DNA from: Pontibacter arcticus
Lineage (GTDB): Bacteria > Bacteroidota > Bacteroidia > Cytophagales > Hymenobacteraceae
Assembly (NCBI RefSeq): GCF_003284895.1
Contig: NZ_QMDV01000003.1
Coordinates: 2,501-66,500, forward strand
Length of the DNA stretch: 64,000 nt
Reading direction: 5' to 3'
Shown: one piece after another, positions 10,672 to 19,548 of the stretch
How the letters are laid out: every line of letters starts with the position of its first letter
Numbering within the stretch: position 1 is the stretch's first letter
Position numbers and translations under genes: made by a program
The notes under the pieces: generated by a model
The model's database searches: none
Seen by the model: the letters and a program-made list of their open reading frames with translations, nothing else
Told to the model about the DNA's origin: nothing

Positions 10672-11751
10672 ATGATTTATGATTTTATAGTGGTAGGCCA
10701 CGGCCTGGCCGGCGCCATACTTGCCCATACCTTACGTAGCAAAGGCCAACATGTATTAGTGATAGACGAGCCACGGCCAAGTTCGGCATCCAATGTGGCA
10801 GCAGGTTTACTGAACCCGTTGGCAGGCAAACGCTTCGCAAAATCGTGGCTGGCCGATGAATTTGTTCCGGCCGCCGATGCTTTTTACGACGAACTGGAAG
10901 CACATTTTGAGCAGGATATCTTCATTCATAAACCGATCTACAAGATATTTTCTTCTGTGGAGGAGCAGAATACCTGGATGGCCAAAAGCGCCGGCACACA
11001 ATGGGAAGGCTACATTCTGGAAACGCATACCCAAAGTATAAACCAACCCACCATTCAGGATCCGTTTGGCGGCATTATGATAGGCAAAGGCGGCTACCTG
11101 CAGGTTTCCGAAATGCTGCAACTCCTCACCAACGAACTGCTGGAGAAAGGTTTGTTGTTGCCCGAACGCTTCGAAATGGAGCAACTAACACTAACAGAGC
11201 AGGGCGTAACCTATAAAGCAATAGCCGCAAAGCACCTTGTTTTTTGCGAAGGCTACCAGGTTATACACAATCCATACTTTAAATGGCTGCCCATACAACC
11301 TACCAAAGGCGAAGTGCTGGAAGTACAAACCGAGAATTTTGAAGCCGAATGCATCTATAATAAAGCTGTTTACGTTGTTCCGGTAGGGAGTGGGAAGTAT
11401 AAAATAGGCGCTACCTACGACTGGCGAAACCCCGACGAAGAACCGACCCCGCAAGGGCAACAGGAACTGGCCGAGCGTTTCAGCCAGATCACTTCCCAGC
11501 CTTTCGAAGTTACAAACCATTGGGCAGGCATACGCCCGGCCGTGCGCGACAGAAGGCCGCTGGCGGGTGTGCATCCGGAGCATAAACAGCTCAGCGTTTT
11601 TAATGGGATGGGCTCTAAAGGCGTGCTGATGGCACCTTACCTGGCAGCGCAGTTTGCGGCCGCGCTAACAGGCCAGGGAGAGTTGCTGCCAGAAGTGCAC
11701 ATTTCCAGGTATTTTTCGTTATATTACAACTACATAAATCACAAAGTATAA
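10672..11751 (+). CDS. FAD-dependent oxidoreductase of the DAO family
   Basis: A 359-residue flavoprotein. The N-terminus has the dinucleotide-binding pattern VVGHGLAGAILAHTL, with GxGxxG at about residues 9-14, and VLVIDE ends the second strand. A C-terminal stretch, WAGIRPAVRDRRPLAG followed by NGMGSKGVLMAPYLA, matches the FAD-binding end of D-amino-acid oxidase/glycine oxidase-like and MnmC C-terminal domain proteins. The substrate is unknown, presumably an amine or amino acid. It is a single gene between two intergenic regions; the downstream gap carries three AAGTATAA copies. Confidence 0.85.
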   Translation: MIYDFIVVGHGLAGAILAHTLRSKGQHVLVIDEPRPSSASNVAAGLLNPLAGKRFAKSWLADEFVPAADAFYDELEAHFEQDIFIHKPIYKIFSSVEEQNTWMAKSAGTQWEGYILETHTQSINQPTIQDPFGGIMIGKGGYLQVSEMLQLLTNELLEKGLLLPERFEMEQLTLTEQGVTYKAIAAKHLVFCEGYQVIHNPYFKWLPIQPTKGEVLEVQTENFEAECIYNKAVYVVPVGSGKYKIGATYDWRNPDEEPTPQGQQELAERFSQITSQPFEVTNHWAGIRPAVRDRRPLAGVHPEHKQLSVFNGMGSKGVLMAPYLAAQFAAALTGQGELLPEVHISRYFSLYYNYINHKV

Positions 11752-11887
11752 GGATATAAAAACGCAGGAATAACCAGAGGTTTAAGGAAAGTATAAATTG
11801 GTAAGTATAACCGGTTTATGCGCTTAAACCTTTTTTGGGTTACTGTACTTTGTTATCCGGATGCTTATAACCGTTAACCCTGAGCGC

Positions 11888-14800
11888 ATGCGTTTTCCTG
11901 TAAGGTTATTGTTTTTAGGTATGCTCCTGGCCGGGGCAGCCACCAGTGGGCAGGCACAGCCAGGCCGCGATACGTTCGGCAAAAGCCGCATTCAGTACCA
12001 GTCTTTCGATTGGAAACTCTACAGCACCCAGAATTTTAATGTATACTTTTACAAAGGCGGCGATAAAACAGCCCAGAACGCGGCAGCCTACGCCGAACAG
12101 GAACTAAAGCGCATTACCAGCCTGATTGGTTATTACCCGTATGCCAAGGTTACGCTCATACTTTACAATTCTCCTTCTGATCTGAAGCAAAGCAACATCG
12201 GCCTCGATAACGACCTGTACCAGACGGGCGGCGAAACGCTGTTCATGAAAAACAAAGTAGAGCTCGCTTTCGAAGGCACGCAAACAGATTTCAAGCGCAA
12301 AGTAAGCTACAAACTTACCGAGTTGCTGATGAACGACATGATGTATGGGGGCAGCCTGAAAGAAGCCCTGCAAAGCAGCTACCTGCTTAAATTACCGGAT
12401 TGGTTTATCAGCGGAACGGCAGCTTATACTTCGGAAGGGTGGAGCATTGGCATGGATAACTTTATGCGCGATATGCTGCTGAACGATACCGACAAGCGCA
12501 TCGAAAAATACATGTTGCGCGATGCCGAAAAAACCGGCCAGTCCATCTGGAACTACATTGCCGAACGCTACGGCTACACCGCCATCCAAAACATACTTAA
12601 CCTCACGCGCATTACCCGCGATGTGGAGATCGGGATTACCAGCAGCCTGAACATACCCTACAAGCGCTTCATCCAGGACTGGCACAACTATTACACCCAG
12701 ATAAATACACGCACTGATAACCCGCTAACGGCGCTGCCCGAAAACGCCAAGCTCTTCCGGAAAAACAAACACGACCGCAGCTATACCGAACCTGTCCTAA
12801 ACCCGGCCGGAACCCTGCTGGCCTACGCCGAAAATGACAATGGCAAGTATAAAATTATCGTGCAGGAAGTAAAAACCAAACGCAGCCGCATAGTTTGGAA
12901 AGGCGGCTACAAAAGCATGGACCAGCTGATAGATTATACAGTTCCGGTACTGGCGTGGCGCAATAACGGCCAGCTGGGTTTCGTGGAATCGCGCCGCGGC
13001 CAAATGACGCTGCGGCAGGTGAGCGCCCGCAACCACGTATCCATGATACCGCTGCTCGAGAATTTAATGACGGCATCTGCTACGCTAAAAGATTTTTCGC
13101 TGGTACGCGATATGAGCTATTCCCCGGATGGGCAGACCATCGTGATCAGTGGCGTGCAGGCTGGCCAGAGCGATTTATACTTGCTGCGGCCTAACGGAGC
13201 TTTGCTACGCCAGCTTACCGATGATGTGTTTGATGATATTCAGCCGGTTTTCCTGAAAGATGGTTCTATCGTTTTCAGCTCCAACCGTTGGGTAGATGAA
13301 GCAGGTAAGCCAGGCACAGCTACTTTCAGCAGTCTGGTTAATAACTACGATATTTTCCAGGTGCAGCCACAAACACAGCCGGCCGTTTACACCCAGCTGA
13401 CGTCTACTATTTCAAGTGAGTTCAGGCCGCGCGCGCAGGCAGATGGCAGCTTTACCTACATCGGCGAAGAAAGTGGCATCCGGAGCATTTACAAGTATGA
13501 TTTTGCCAATAGCAACTCGGTAGCCGTTAGTGGTTTCGCGCAAAGTATAGAGCAATACGATTACAATGCAGAAACCAATACACTTGCCTTTACAGCACAA
13601 GACAAAGGCCGCAGCTTTGTATACCTGCTTCCTGGTTTTGCTGCTACTTCGCTGGCAGAGCTGCCAAAAACTTCGCGTCAGATCATACTGGAGACGCGCG
13701 CCCGCACCGCCCAGAATGCTGTAACGGCAGCAACAACCCGCGCCCTGCTCGCAGAACAGCAGAAAAAGCAGGACACCACTCGCACGCGGGCAGAAGTAAA
13801 TATCGAGAACTACCAGTTTGATGGCGATAACGGAAACGAACCGGAAGAACCTAAACCGAAACCTGCTGTGCGCCGGGCCGGCGCTGTAGCTGCCGCATCG
13901 CAGTTATCCGGCCCCCTCGACTATGATCTGCGTTTCAGTATGCAGGAAATTACGACTTCTGTGTATGCCGATCCGATGCTGGGTTTTGGCCTTGTGGCTG
14001 GCGTAAATATGAGCGATTTGTTCGAGAACCACCACATCCGGGGCTCGGCCTTTTTGCGCACCGATCTGGAAACAAGCCGCTTTGCCGCAGAATACATGAA
14101 CCTGAAAAACCGGGTAGACCTGGGCATGCAATTTAACCGCGATATCATTTTATCACCTGATGACGAAACAGGAGCAATATATAGGCTATCGAAAAATGAA
14201 TTCTCCCCTGTGCTGGTGTACCCGCTAAGCTATAGTACCAGTTTACGCGTAAAGCCAAAATTTGTAAATACCCGCTCTACTATTGTTAACAGCCTGGCCA
14301 CGCCCGATAGTGTAACAAATTTTGGCGGCGGTAATGTGGAGCTGGTGTATGATAACTCGGTGGCAACGGGCGTAAATATGCTGGAAGGTACACGCTTTAA
14401 GGTTGGTTTGCTTTCTTTAAAAGGCTTTGAGGACTCCGACCTGAACTTTAATAAGTTTTATGTTGATTTCAGGCACTACCAGAAACTGCACCGCCAGATT
14501 GTGCTGGCAACCCGTATAAGTTATGGCGCATTTTTTGGCAACTCGCCTAAGCGCTTCTTAATTGGTGGTATGGATAACTGGCTGATCGCGAACGAAGACG
14601 AAGAATCCGATATAAATGACATTGTAATTCAATCGCCGGCCGACCTGTTTTACCTGCAATATGTAACGCCGCTCCGGGGTTTTAACTTTAATGCCCGAAA
14701 CGGCGATAAACACCTGATGGCCAATGCTGAACTTCGTATCCCGATTGTGCAATACCTGTTTAATGGCGCTATTCCGTCCGGCTTCTTCCGAAACTTACAA

Positions 14801-15085
14801 CTAACCGCTTTTGCAGATGCGGGCTCGGCGTACAGCGGCTCTAACCCTTTTACAGGCCGCAATTCTTTTAGCACACGCGTAGTAGGTGGCCGCACCAGTC
14901 CAACCCAAAACGACCCCTTCGAAGTAATTGTGACCAACTACCGCAACCCGTTCCTGATCGGGTACGGTTTTGGTGCCCGTACCACTTTACTGGGCGTTTA
15001 TGGTAAACTGGATGTAGCCTGGGGCGAAGAAGATTACAAGCGCAACGGCCCTAAATTCTACCTGACCTTGGGCTACGATTTTTAA
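11888..15085 (+). CDS. Secreted TolB-like beta-propeller protein with C-terminal outer membrane barrel
   Basis: A 1065-residue envelope protein. I start at the ATG at 11888, which opens a signal peptide (MRFPVRLLFLGMLLAGAATS, ending near GQAQ); an in-frame ATG nine codons upstream exists. After a peptidase-MA-like N-terminal part (residues about 25-270) come PD40/WD40-like repeats typical of TolB propellers (for example DMSYSPDGQTIVISG and RPNGALLRQLTDDVFDDIQP). From about residue 680 the chain becomes a series of amphipathic strands ending in GPKFYLTLGYDF. This resembles a D15/Omp85-type surface antigen barrel with a C-terminal phenylalanine. Function is unknown. The serine hydrolase starts five bases downstream, so the two probably share an mRNA. 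Confidence 0.82.
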   Translation: MRFPVRLLFLGMLLAGAATSGQAQPGRDTFGKSRIQYQSFDWKLYSTQNFNVYFYKGGDKTAQNAAAYAEQELKRITSLIGYYPYAKVTLILYNSPSDLKQSNIGLDNDLYQTGGETLFMKNKVELAFEGTQTDFKRKVSYKLTELLMNDMMYGGSLKEALQSSYLLKLPDWFISGTAAYTSEGWSIGMDNFMRDMLLNDTDKRIEKYMLRDAEKTGQSIWNYIAERYGYTAIQNILNLTRITRDVEIGITSSLNIPYKRFIQDWHNYYTQINTRTDNPLTALPENAKLFRKNKHDRSYTEPVLNPAGTLLAYAENDNGKYKIIVQEVKTKRSRIVWKGGYKSMDQLIDYTVPVLAWRNNGQLGFVESRRGQMTLRQVSARNHVSMIPLLENLMTASATLKDFSLVRDMSYSPDGQTIVISGVQAGQSDLYLLRPNGALLRQLTDDVFDDIQPVFLKDGSIVFSSNRWVDEAGKPGTATFSSLVNNYDIFQVQPQTQPAVYTQLTSTISSEFRPRAQADGSFTYIGEESGIRSIYKYDFANSNSVAVSGFAQSIEQYDYNAETNTLAFTAQDKGRSFVYLLPGFAATSLAELPKTSRQIILETRARTAQNAVTAATTRALLAEQQKKQDTTRTRAEVNIENYQFDGDNGNEPEEPKPKPAVRRAGAVAAASQLSGPLDYDLRFSMQEITTSVYADPMLGFGLVAGVNMSDLFENHHIRGSAFLRTDLETSRFAAEYMNLKNRVDLGMQFNRDIILSPDDETGAIYRLSKNEFSPVLVYPLSYSTSLRVKPKFVNTRSTIVNSLATPDSVTNFGGGNVELVYDNSVATGVNMLEGTRFKVGLLSLKGFEDSDLNFNKFYVDFRHYQKLHRQIVLATRISYGAFFGNSPKRFLIGGMDNWLIANEDEESDINDIVIQSPADLFYLQYVTPLRGFNFNARNGDKHLMANAELRIPIVQYLFNGAIPSGFFRNLQLTAFADAGSAYSGSNPFTGRNSFSTRVVGGRTSPTQNDPFEVIVTNYRNPFLIGYGFGARTTLLGVYGKLDVAWGEEDYKRNGPKFYLTLGYDF

Positions 15086-15090
15086 TTTTT

Positions 15091-16248
15091 ATGCGCAAAA
15101 GCCCGGGAGTAACACGATTTGCAATAGGAGCAGTGGCCATAGCAGGTTTACTGGCAGCCATACTGCACCTCAGCGGAAAAAACTATGTGTACAAGGCACT
15201 TTACTACAACTTCGCGGATATAGATGATAACCTCATTTTTGAGCAGCGCAAAGTAGAAGCGCCCTCCGTAACGCAGCCCTGGCCCGTTTCCTCAAAGTAT
15301 AACAAAGCTATACTTCCTACCAGCCTCGAAAAAGTAAACGAAGAACTGGAAACGGTTGCTTTTCTGGTAATAGCCAAAGACTCCATACTTTACGAAAAGT
15401 ATTGGGATGGCTACTCCGAAAACTCTAAAAGCAATTCGTTTTCGATGGCCAAAAGTATCGTAAGCATGCTGGTAGGGGCCGCCATCAAAGATGGAAGTAT
15501 AAAAAGTGTAGAGCAACCAGTCAGCGATTTCCTTCCTGGTTTTAAAGAAGGCGATAAAGCCAGAATCACGATAAAGCATTTGCTCTGGATGAGCTCCGGC
15601 CTGAACTGGGACGAATCGTACAGTAACCCGCTCTCCATGACAACCGAAGCTTACTATGGCACCGACCTCAAAAAAATAATTGGCCGCCTGCAACCCGTAG
15701 AAGCACCGGGCCAGCAGTTTAGTTACAAAAGCGGCGATACACAGATCCTGGGTCTTGTATTGGAAGCTGCTACAGGCAAATCGTTAGGCGCGTATGCCGA
15801 AGAAAAGATATGGAGACCGATCGGGGCTAAAAACGATGCCGAATGGAGCGTAGACAAACCCGATGGAATCGAAAAAGCCTATTGCTGCTTCTTCTCTAAC
15901 GCCCGGGACTTTGCCCGGCTGGGCCGTTTATACTTACACAACGGCACCTGGAACGGCGATACCATTGTACCACCGGATTACGTGCGCGCCTCGCTTACTG
16001 CCAATGGCCTGCGAGATGCTGCAAACGGCGAAAAAGTTAACTTTTATGGGTACCAGTGGTGGTTGCTTCCGAACTACAAAGGGCAGGACATCTTTTATGC
16101 GCGTGGCATATTGGGCCAGTACATCGTCGTTATTCCTGAAAAAGAGATCATCATCGTACGCTTAGGGAAAAAACGCGGCGAGCGCATCAAAAACCACCCC
16201 AGCGAAATCCTGACCATGATCGATGCTGCAAATGAAATGGTGGAGTAG
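15091..16248 (+). CDS. Serine hydrolase, class C beta-lactamase/esterase family
   Basis: A 385-residue protein with an N-terminal membrane anchor or uncleaved signal (residues about 8-27). The nucleophile motif SxxK is S118-M-A-K121, followed by a typical helix. The second motif is YKSGD in place of YxN, as in EstB-type esterases and related penicillin-binding-like hydrolases. A third element, GILGQYIVVIPEKEIIIVRLG, stands at the KTG position. It is more likely a periplasmic esterase or peptidase than a true antibiotic-degrading enzyme. It lies five bases after the propeller/barrel gene. Its last codons contain a 16-bp word found again at 16681. Confidence 0.87.
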   Translation: MRKSPGVTRFAIGAVAIAGLLAAILHLSGKNYVYKALYYNFADIDDNLIFEQRKVEAPSVTQPWPVSSKYNKAILPTSLEKVNEELETVAFLVIAKDSILYEKYWDGYSENSKSNSFSMAKSIVSMLVGAAIKDGSIKSVEQPVSDFLPGFKEGDKARITIKHLLWMSSGLNWDESYSNPLSMTTEAYYGTDLKKIIGRLQPVEAPGQQFSYKSGDTQILGLVLEAATGKSLGAYAEEKIWRPIGAKNDAEWSVDKPDGIEKAYCCFFSNARDFARLGRLYLHNGTWNGDTIVPPDYVRASLTANGLRDAANGEKVNFYGYQWWLLPNYKGQDIFYARGILGQYIVVIPEKEIIIVRLGKKRGERIKNHPSEILTMIDAANEMVE

Positions 16249-16796
16249 GATGTATAGCTATACTTTGTCTGAAGAGATAAGCTGTTTTTAAAGTATCATC
16301 GGGCTTACTAATAAAACGTGAAGTTGGAATTTGCTGCAATTGCTATCGTAGCTGGTTATTTTCTTTAGTGAGAATTTACTTGTTGTATAGTAGGCTTTTT
16401 CGCCTCGCCGGCTAGGCCTTACTTTTCTTCTTGATAAGAACAGAGGGCCCCTACCCCCAAAGTAAGCAAAAGAATCAAGACAATTCGGAACTCGCTGACG
16501 CTCAAACATCGAATTGTCACAATGATGCACCTGGCTCAAGTCTTTCTCTCTTAGCTAAAGTATGATTTTATACTTTGTTAATCGAAGAAGAAAACTTTTC
16601 CAGTTTTCGCGTTCTGCGCCTTGTGAATTTCCGGTGCGAAGCAGCCGTTAGGCAGGAAATAAACACAGCGCTGAAGGGGAAAACGCGGCGAGCGCGGCCG
16701 CCGAGCGCGAAAGCTAGCTATGTAAACTAAAAACTTTCACAAAGTAAAACACCCAGCTATGTTAGCAATGACAAAAGCAACGAATCCCAAATGACA
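16249..16796. other. Non-coding gap with palindromic repeat-like blocks
   Basis: No convincing gene. The stretch holds a split inverted block around 16420-16470 (TTACTTT and AAAGTAA), a hairpin with arms GACAATTCG (16479-16487) and CGAATTGTC (16510-16518), and a GC-rich block at 16681-16715. That block repeats the word AAAACGCGGCGAGCGC from the end of the preceding gene (16170-16185). Two AAGTATA copies are also present. It looks like decayed or extragenic repeat material; a genome self-comparison is needed to name it. Confidence 0.6.
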
Positions 16797-16848
16797 TTAA
16801 AGTATAAAATCCTGCTGTTTAACCAAACAGCAGGATTTTATACTTTAA
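16797..16848. terminator. Bidirectional terminator with AAGTATAA words in its stem
   Basis: A perfect 24-bp stem with an AACC loop: 16797-16820 pairs with 16825-16848. The GC-rich core CCTGCTGTTT is flanked on both sides by TTAAAGTATAAAAT and its complement, so an inverted pair of AAGTATAA words forms the base of the stem and also provides the T-run. It separates the plus-strand serine hydrolase from the minus-strand transporter. Confidence 0.9.
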
Positions 16849-16865
16849 AACTAAATAAATTAAGC

Positions 16866-18416
16866 TTAAGTCAGTTTATCGGTAACAACGGCGTAGTGCG
16901 GGTCTTCCAGGATATTCACTTCAATCACAGCCTGGGCATTGTGCAGCAGCGTACGGCAATCGGGGCTGAGGTGGCGGAGGTGCAGTTTTTTGCCGGCTTT
17001 CTGGTAACGCTCCGTCAGTTTGTTCAGTGCATCAATGCCCGACATATCGGCTACCCGGCTTTCCTTAAAATCAATGATTACTTCCGCAGGGTCATCAGCT
17101 ACATCAAATTTCTCATTAAAAGCAGCCACAGAACCGAAGAAAAGCGGGCCGTAAATTTCGTAATGTTTTACGCCGGCTGCGTCGGTATACTTTCTGGCCC
17201 GGATGCGTTTAGCGCTTTCCCAGGCAAAAACCAGCGCCGAGATAATAACCCCGATCAACACAGCCAGCGCCAGGTTATGCAGCCAAACAGTAATAACCGC
17301 TACTAATATCCCAACAAAAATATCGTGTTTAGGCATTTTGTTGATGATCCGGAGACTGATCCACTCAAAGGTACCAATCGAAACCATAACCATAACGCCA
17401 ACCAGTGCGGCCATCGGCACACGTTCTATAACGGGAGCGCCCACCAGTATAATAATAAGTATTGTAAAGGCTGCTACAATACCGGCCAACCTTGCTCTGG
17501 CACCTGCCGAAAGGTTTACAAGCGTTTGCGCGATCATGGCGCAGCCGCCCATCCCGAAGAAAAACCCGTTTAATACGTTGGCCGTGCCCTGCGCTATACT
17601 TTCGCGGTTGCCTTGTCCGCGGGTTCCGGTTATTTCATCAACCAAATTAAGGGTAAGCAAACTTTCGGTAAGTCCCACACCAGCCATGATCAACGCATAA
17701 GGGAAAATAATAGCGAGCGTATCTAGTGTAAAAGGTATTTCGGGGATGTGGAAAGGAGGCAGGCCACCGCTAACAGATGCAATGTCTTTTACCACTTTGG
17801 TATCGATGCCAAAACCCAGTACAATAGCAAACACCACCATAATAGCTACCAGCGAAGGCGGCACAGCCTTGGTAACTTTAGGAAGCAGCACAATAATAGC
17901 AATGGTTAACGCAACCAGGCCAAGCATCGTGTATAACGGGCTGCCGGCAAGCCAGGTGACTTCGCCGTTTACAATGGTCTTAAACTGCTCTAACTGCGAC
18001 ATAAAGATGATAACCGCCAGGCCGTTTACAAACCCGAACATAACCGGTTGGGGCACCAGCCGGATAAATTTCCCCAGCTTAAAAATGCCAACCAGTATCT
18101 GAAGTACGCCTGCCAGCGCTACGACCGCAAATACATACTCCAGGCCATGCGATTGCATCAGGGCAATAAGAACTACAACCGTTGCGCCCGCGCCACCCGA
18201 TATCATGCCCGGTCTGCCACCAAGTACGGCTGTAACCAAACCCATAATAAAAGCGGCATACAAACCCATCAGCGGCGGGAAACCGGCAAGTATGGCAAAC
18301 GAAAGCGACTCCGGGATCATGGTCATGGCTACGGTGAGGCCGGCCAGTATTTCCACTTTATAGTCTACTTTCTGAGAAAAATCAAAAATACGTAAATATG
18401 GTTTTGTACCTAACAT
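16866..18416 (-). CDS. SulP family inorganic anion transporter with STAS domain
   Basis: A 516-residue SulP/SLC26 transporter. The N-terminal two-thirds are a series of hydrophobic segments opening with the family signature (AGLTVAMTMIPESLSFAILA, then GLYAAFIMG). The C-terminal part after residue about 400 is a cytoplasmic STAS domain, with ADMSGIDALNKLTERY as the nucleotide-binding-like loop. Members carry sulfate, bicarbonate or dicarboxylates by symport or exchange; the substrate here cannot be told. No carbonic anhydrase or sulfate-assimilation gene is adjacent to guide the choice. It is a single gene ending at a strong terminator. Confidence 0.92.
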   Translation of the reverse strand: MLGTKPYLRIFDFSQKVDYKVEILAGLTVAMTMIPESLSFAILAGFPPLMGLYAAFIMGLVTAVLGGRPGMISGGAGATVVVLIALMQSHGLEYVFAVVALAGVLQILVGIFKLGKFIRLVPQPVMFGFVNGLAVIIFMSQLEQFKTIVNGEVTWLAGSPLYTMLGLVALTIAIIVLLPKVTKAVPPSLVAIMVVFAIVLGFGIDTKVVKDIASVSGGLPPFHIPEIPFTLDTLAIIFPYALIMAGVGLTESLLTLNLVDEITGTRGQGNRESIAQGTANVLNGFFFGMGGCAMIAQTLVNLSAGARARLAGIVAAFTILIIILVGAPVIERVPMAALVGVMVMVSIGTFEWISLRIINKMPKHDIFVGILVAVITVWLHNLALAVLIGVIISALVFAWESAKRIRARKYTDAAGVKHYEIYGPLFFGSVAAFNEKFDVADDPAEVIIDFKESRVADMSGIDALNKLTERYQKAGKKLHLRHLSPDCRTLLHNAQAVIEVNILEDPHYAVVTDKLT

Positions 18417-18632
18417 ACAGGTATATAATAAAGATAGGGGCTACAGTACAGTGATAGGTAAAGGTTAACGCTATACCCATACATACCGCAGCAGATTACA
18501 AAAAAATATATTAAGAGGATATTTTAAAGCCGGGGAAGGCTATAACAGGTAAGTGTCAGGGGGGAGTAACGGATATAAATGGAGTGCTTTTTCTCATGAC
18601 AGATACAAAACTAAGCATTCTATTTTTAATCG
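18417..18632. other. Non-coding gap upstream of the transporter gene
   Basis: About 216 bases with no open frame of note. AT-rich; presumably holds the transporter promoter, but I see no clear TAnnTTTG element on the minus strand. Confidence 0.5.
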
Positions 18633-18693
18633 TTTTCACTTAAATTGATTTATTTAAGTGAAAAGCCCCACTAGGATACTAGCAGGGCCTTTT
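18633..18693 (-). terminator. Tandem hairpin terminator after purQ
   Basis: Two adjoining hairpins. TTTTCACTTAAA/TTTAAGTGAAAA forms a 12-bp stem at 18633-18664. On the minus strand it is preceded by AAAGGCCCTGCTAG..CTAGTGGGGCTTTT at 18661-18693. The second has the GC core and T-run of an intrinsic terminator reading leftwards from purQ. Confidence 0.8.
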
Positions 18694-18726
18694 ACTTAAA
18701 AATTATTTGTAAATGAAAAGTATAAC

Positions 18727-19419
18727 TTAAGCGTTTACAGCTTCCAGTATAGATTCGAAAATGAACCGGCCATCAGTGTTTCCCAACTCAGGGTCTACGG
18801 CGCGCTCCGGGTGCGGCATCATGCCAAATACGTTTTTGTTCTCGTTGCTTACGCCGGCAATGTTCAGTAAGCTGCCGTTAATGTTGTAGATCTCGTGCGT
18901 ATCGGCAATGTTGCTGCTATACTTAAACATGATCTGATCATTATCCTCGAGTTTGCGCAGCGTATCTTTATCGGCGTGGTAGCGGCCATCGCCGTGTGCT
19001 ACGGGTATTTTGTAAGCCTTGTTCACATCCAGGTTGCGGGTAGGCAGCAGGTTGGTAGAAACCGGTTTGATGTACACATTATCGCAGATAAATTTGCGGT
19101 TGGCGTTGGGCAGCAAAGCGCCTGGCAGCAAACCGGCTTCGGTTAAGATCTGGAAACCGTTGCAGATACCCATTACATAACCACCTTTGTTGGCATGCTG
19201 CACCACTTCCTGCATAATAGGCGAGAAACGCGCAATGGCACCCGAACGGAGGTAATCACCGTACGAAAAACCGCCGGGCAAAAGTATAAAATCACAGCCT
19301 TGCAGGTCATGATCTTTGTGCCACAGCTTAACTACTTCCTGTTGCATGCCAATGCCGATTGCATCAACCAGGTCTTGGTCGCAGTTGGACCCCGGAAAAA
19401 CGACTACACCAAATTTCAT
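18727..19419 (-). CDS. purQ: Phosphoribosylformylglycinamidine synthase subunit PurQ
   Basis: A 230-residue class I glutamine amidotransferase subunit of the three-part FGAM synthase. The nucleophile Cys86 is in GICNGFQIL, and the partner His/Glu are in PHPERAVD near the C-terminus. The N-terminus VVVFPGSNCDQD is the family signature. It hydrolyses glutamine and passes ammonia to PurL, with PurS as bridge. It is monocistronic here, about 10 kb from purS. A TACCTTTG element ends four bases before the ATG, so the message could be leaderless. Confidence 0.95.
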   Translation of the reverse strand: MKFGVVVFPGSNCDQDLVDAIGIGMQQEVVKLWHKDHDLQGCDFILLPGGFSYGDYLRSGAIARFSPIMQEVVQHANKGGYVMGICNGFQILTEAGLLPGALLPNANRKFICDNVYIKPVSTNLLPTRNLDVNKAYKIPVAHGDGRYHADKDTLRKLEDNDQIMFKYSSNIADTHEIYNINGSLLNIAGVSNENKNVFGMMPHPERAVDPELGNTDGRFIFESILEAVNA

Positions 19420-19548
19420 GATTCAAAGGTAATTAAAATATGATTGAGCTACCTACACAAAACCTGCTTTTGAAAGCTTTCGTGGTTTTGGCTGCACAAA
19501 AGTGATTAAATCTGACTATTTTGCCAAAGTATAAACAAATAAAAACTT

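Noticed and set aside
16288-16539. 83-codon minus-strand frame between the serine hydrolase and the transporter
   Set aside because: It covers palindromic repeat-like sequence, and the translation is low quality with no family resemblance.
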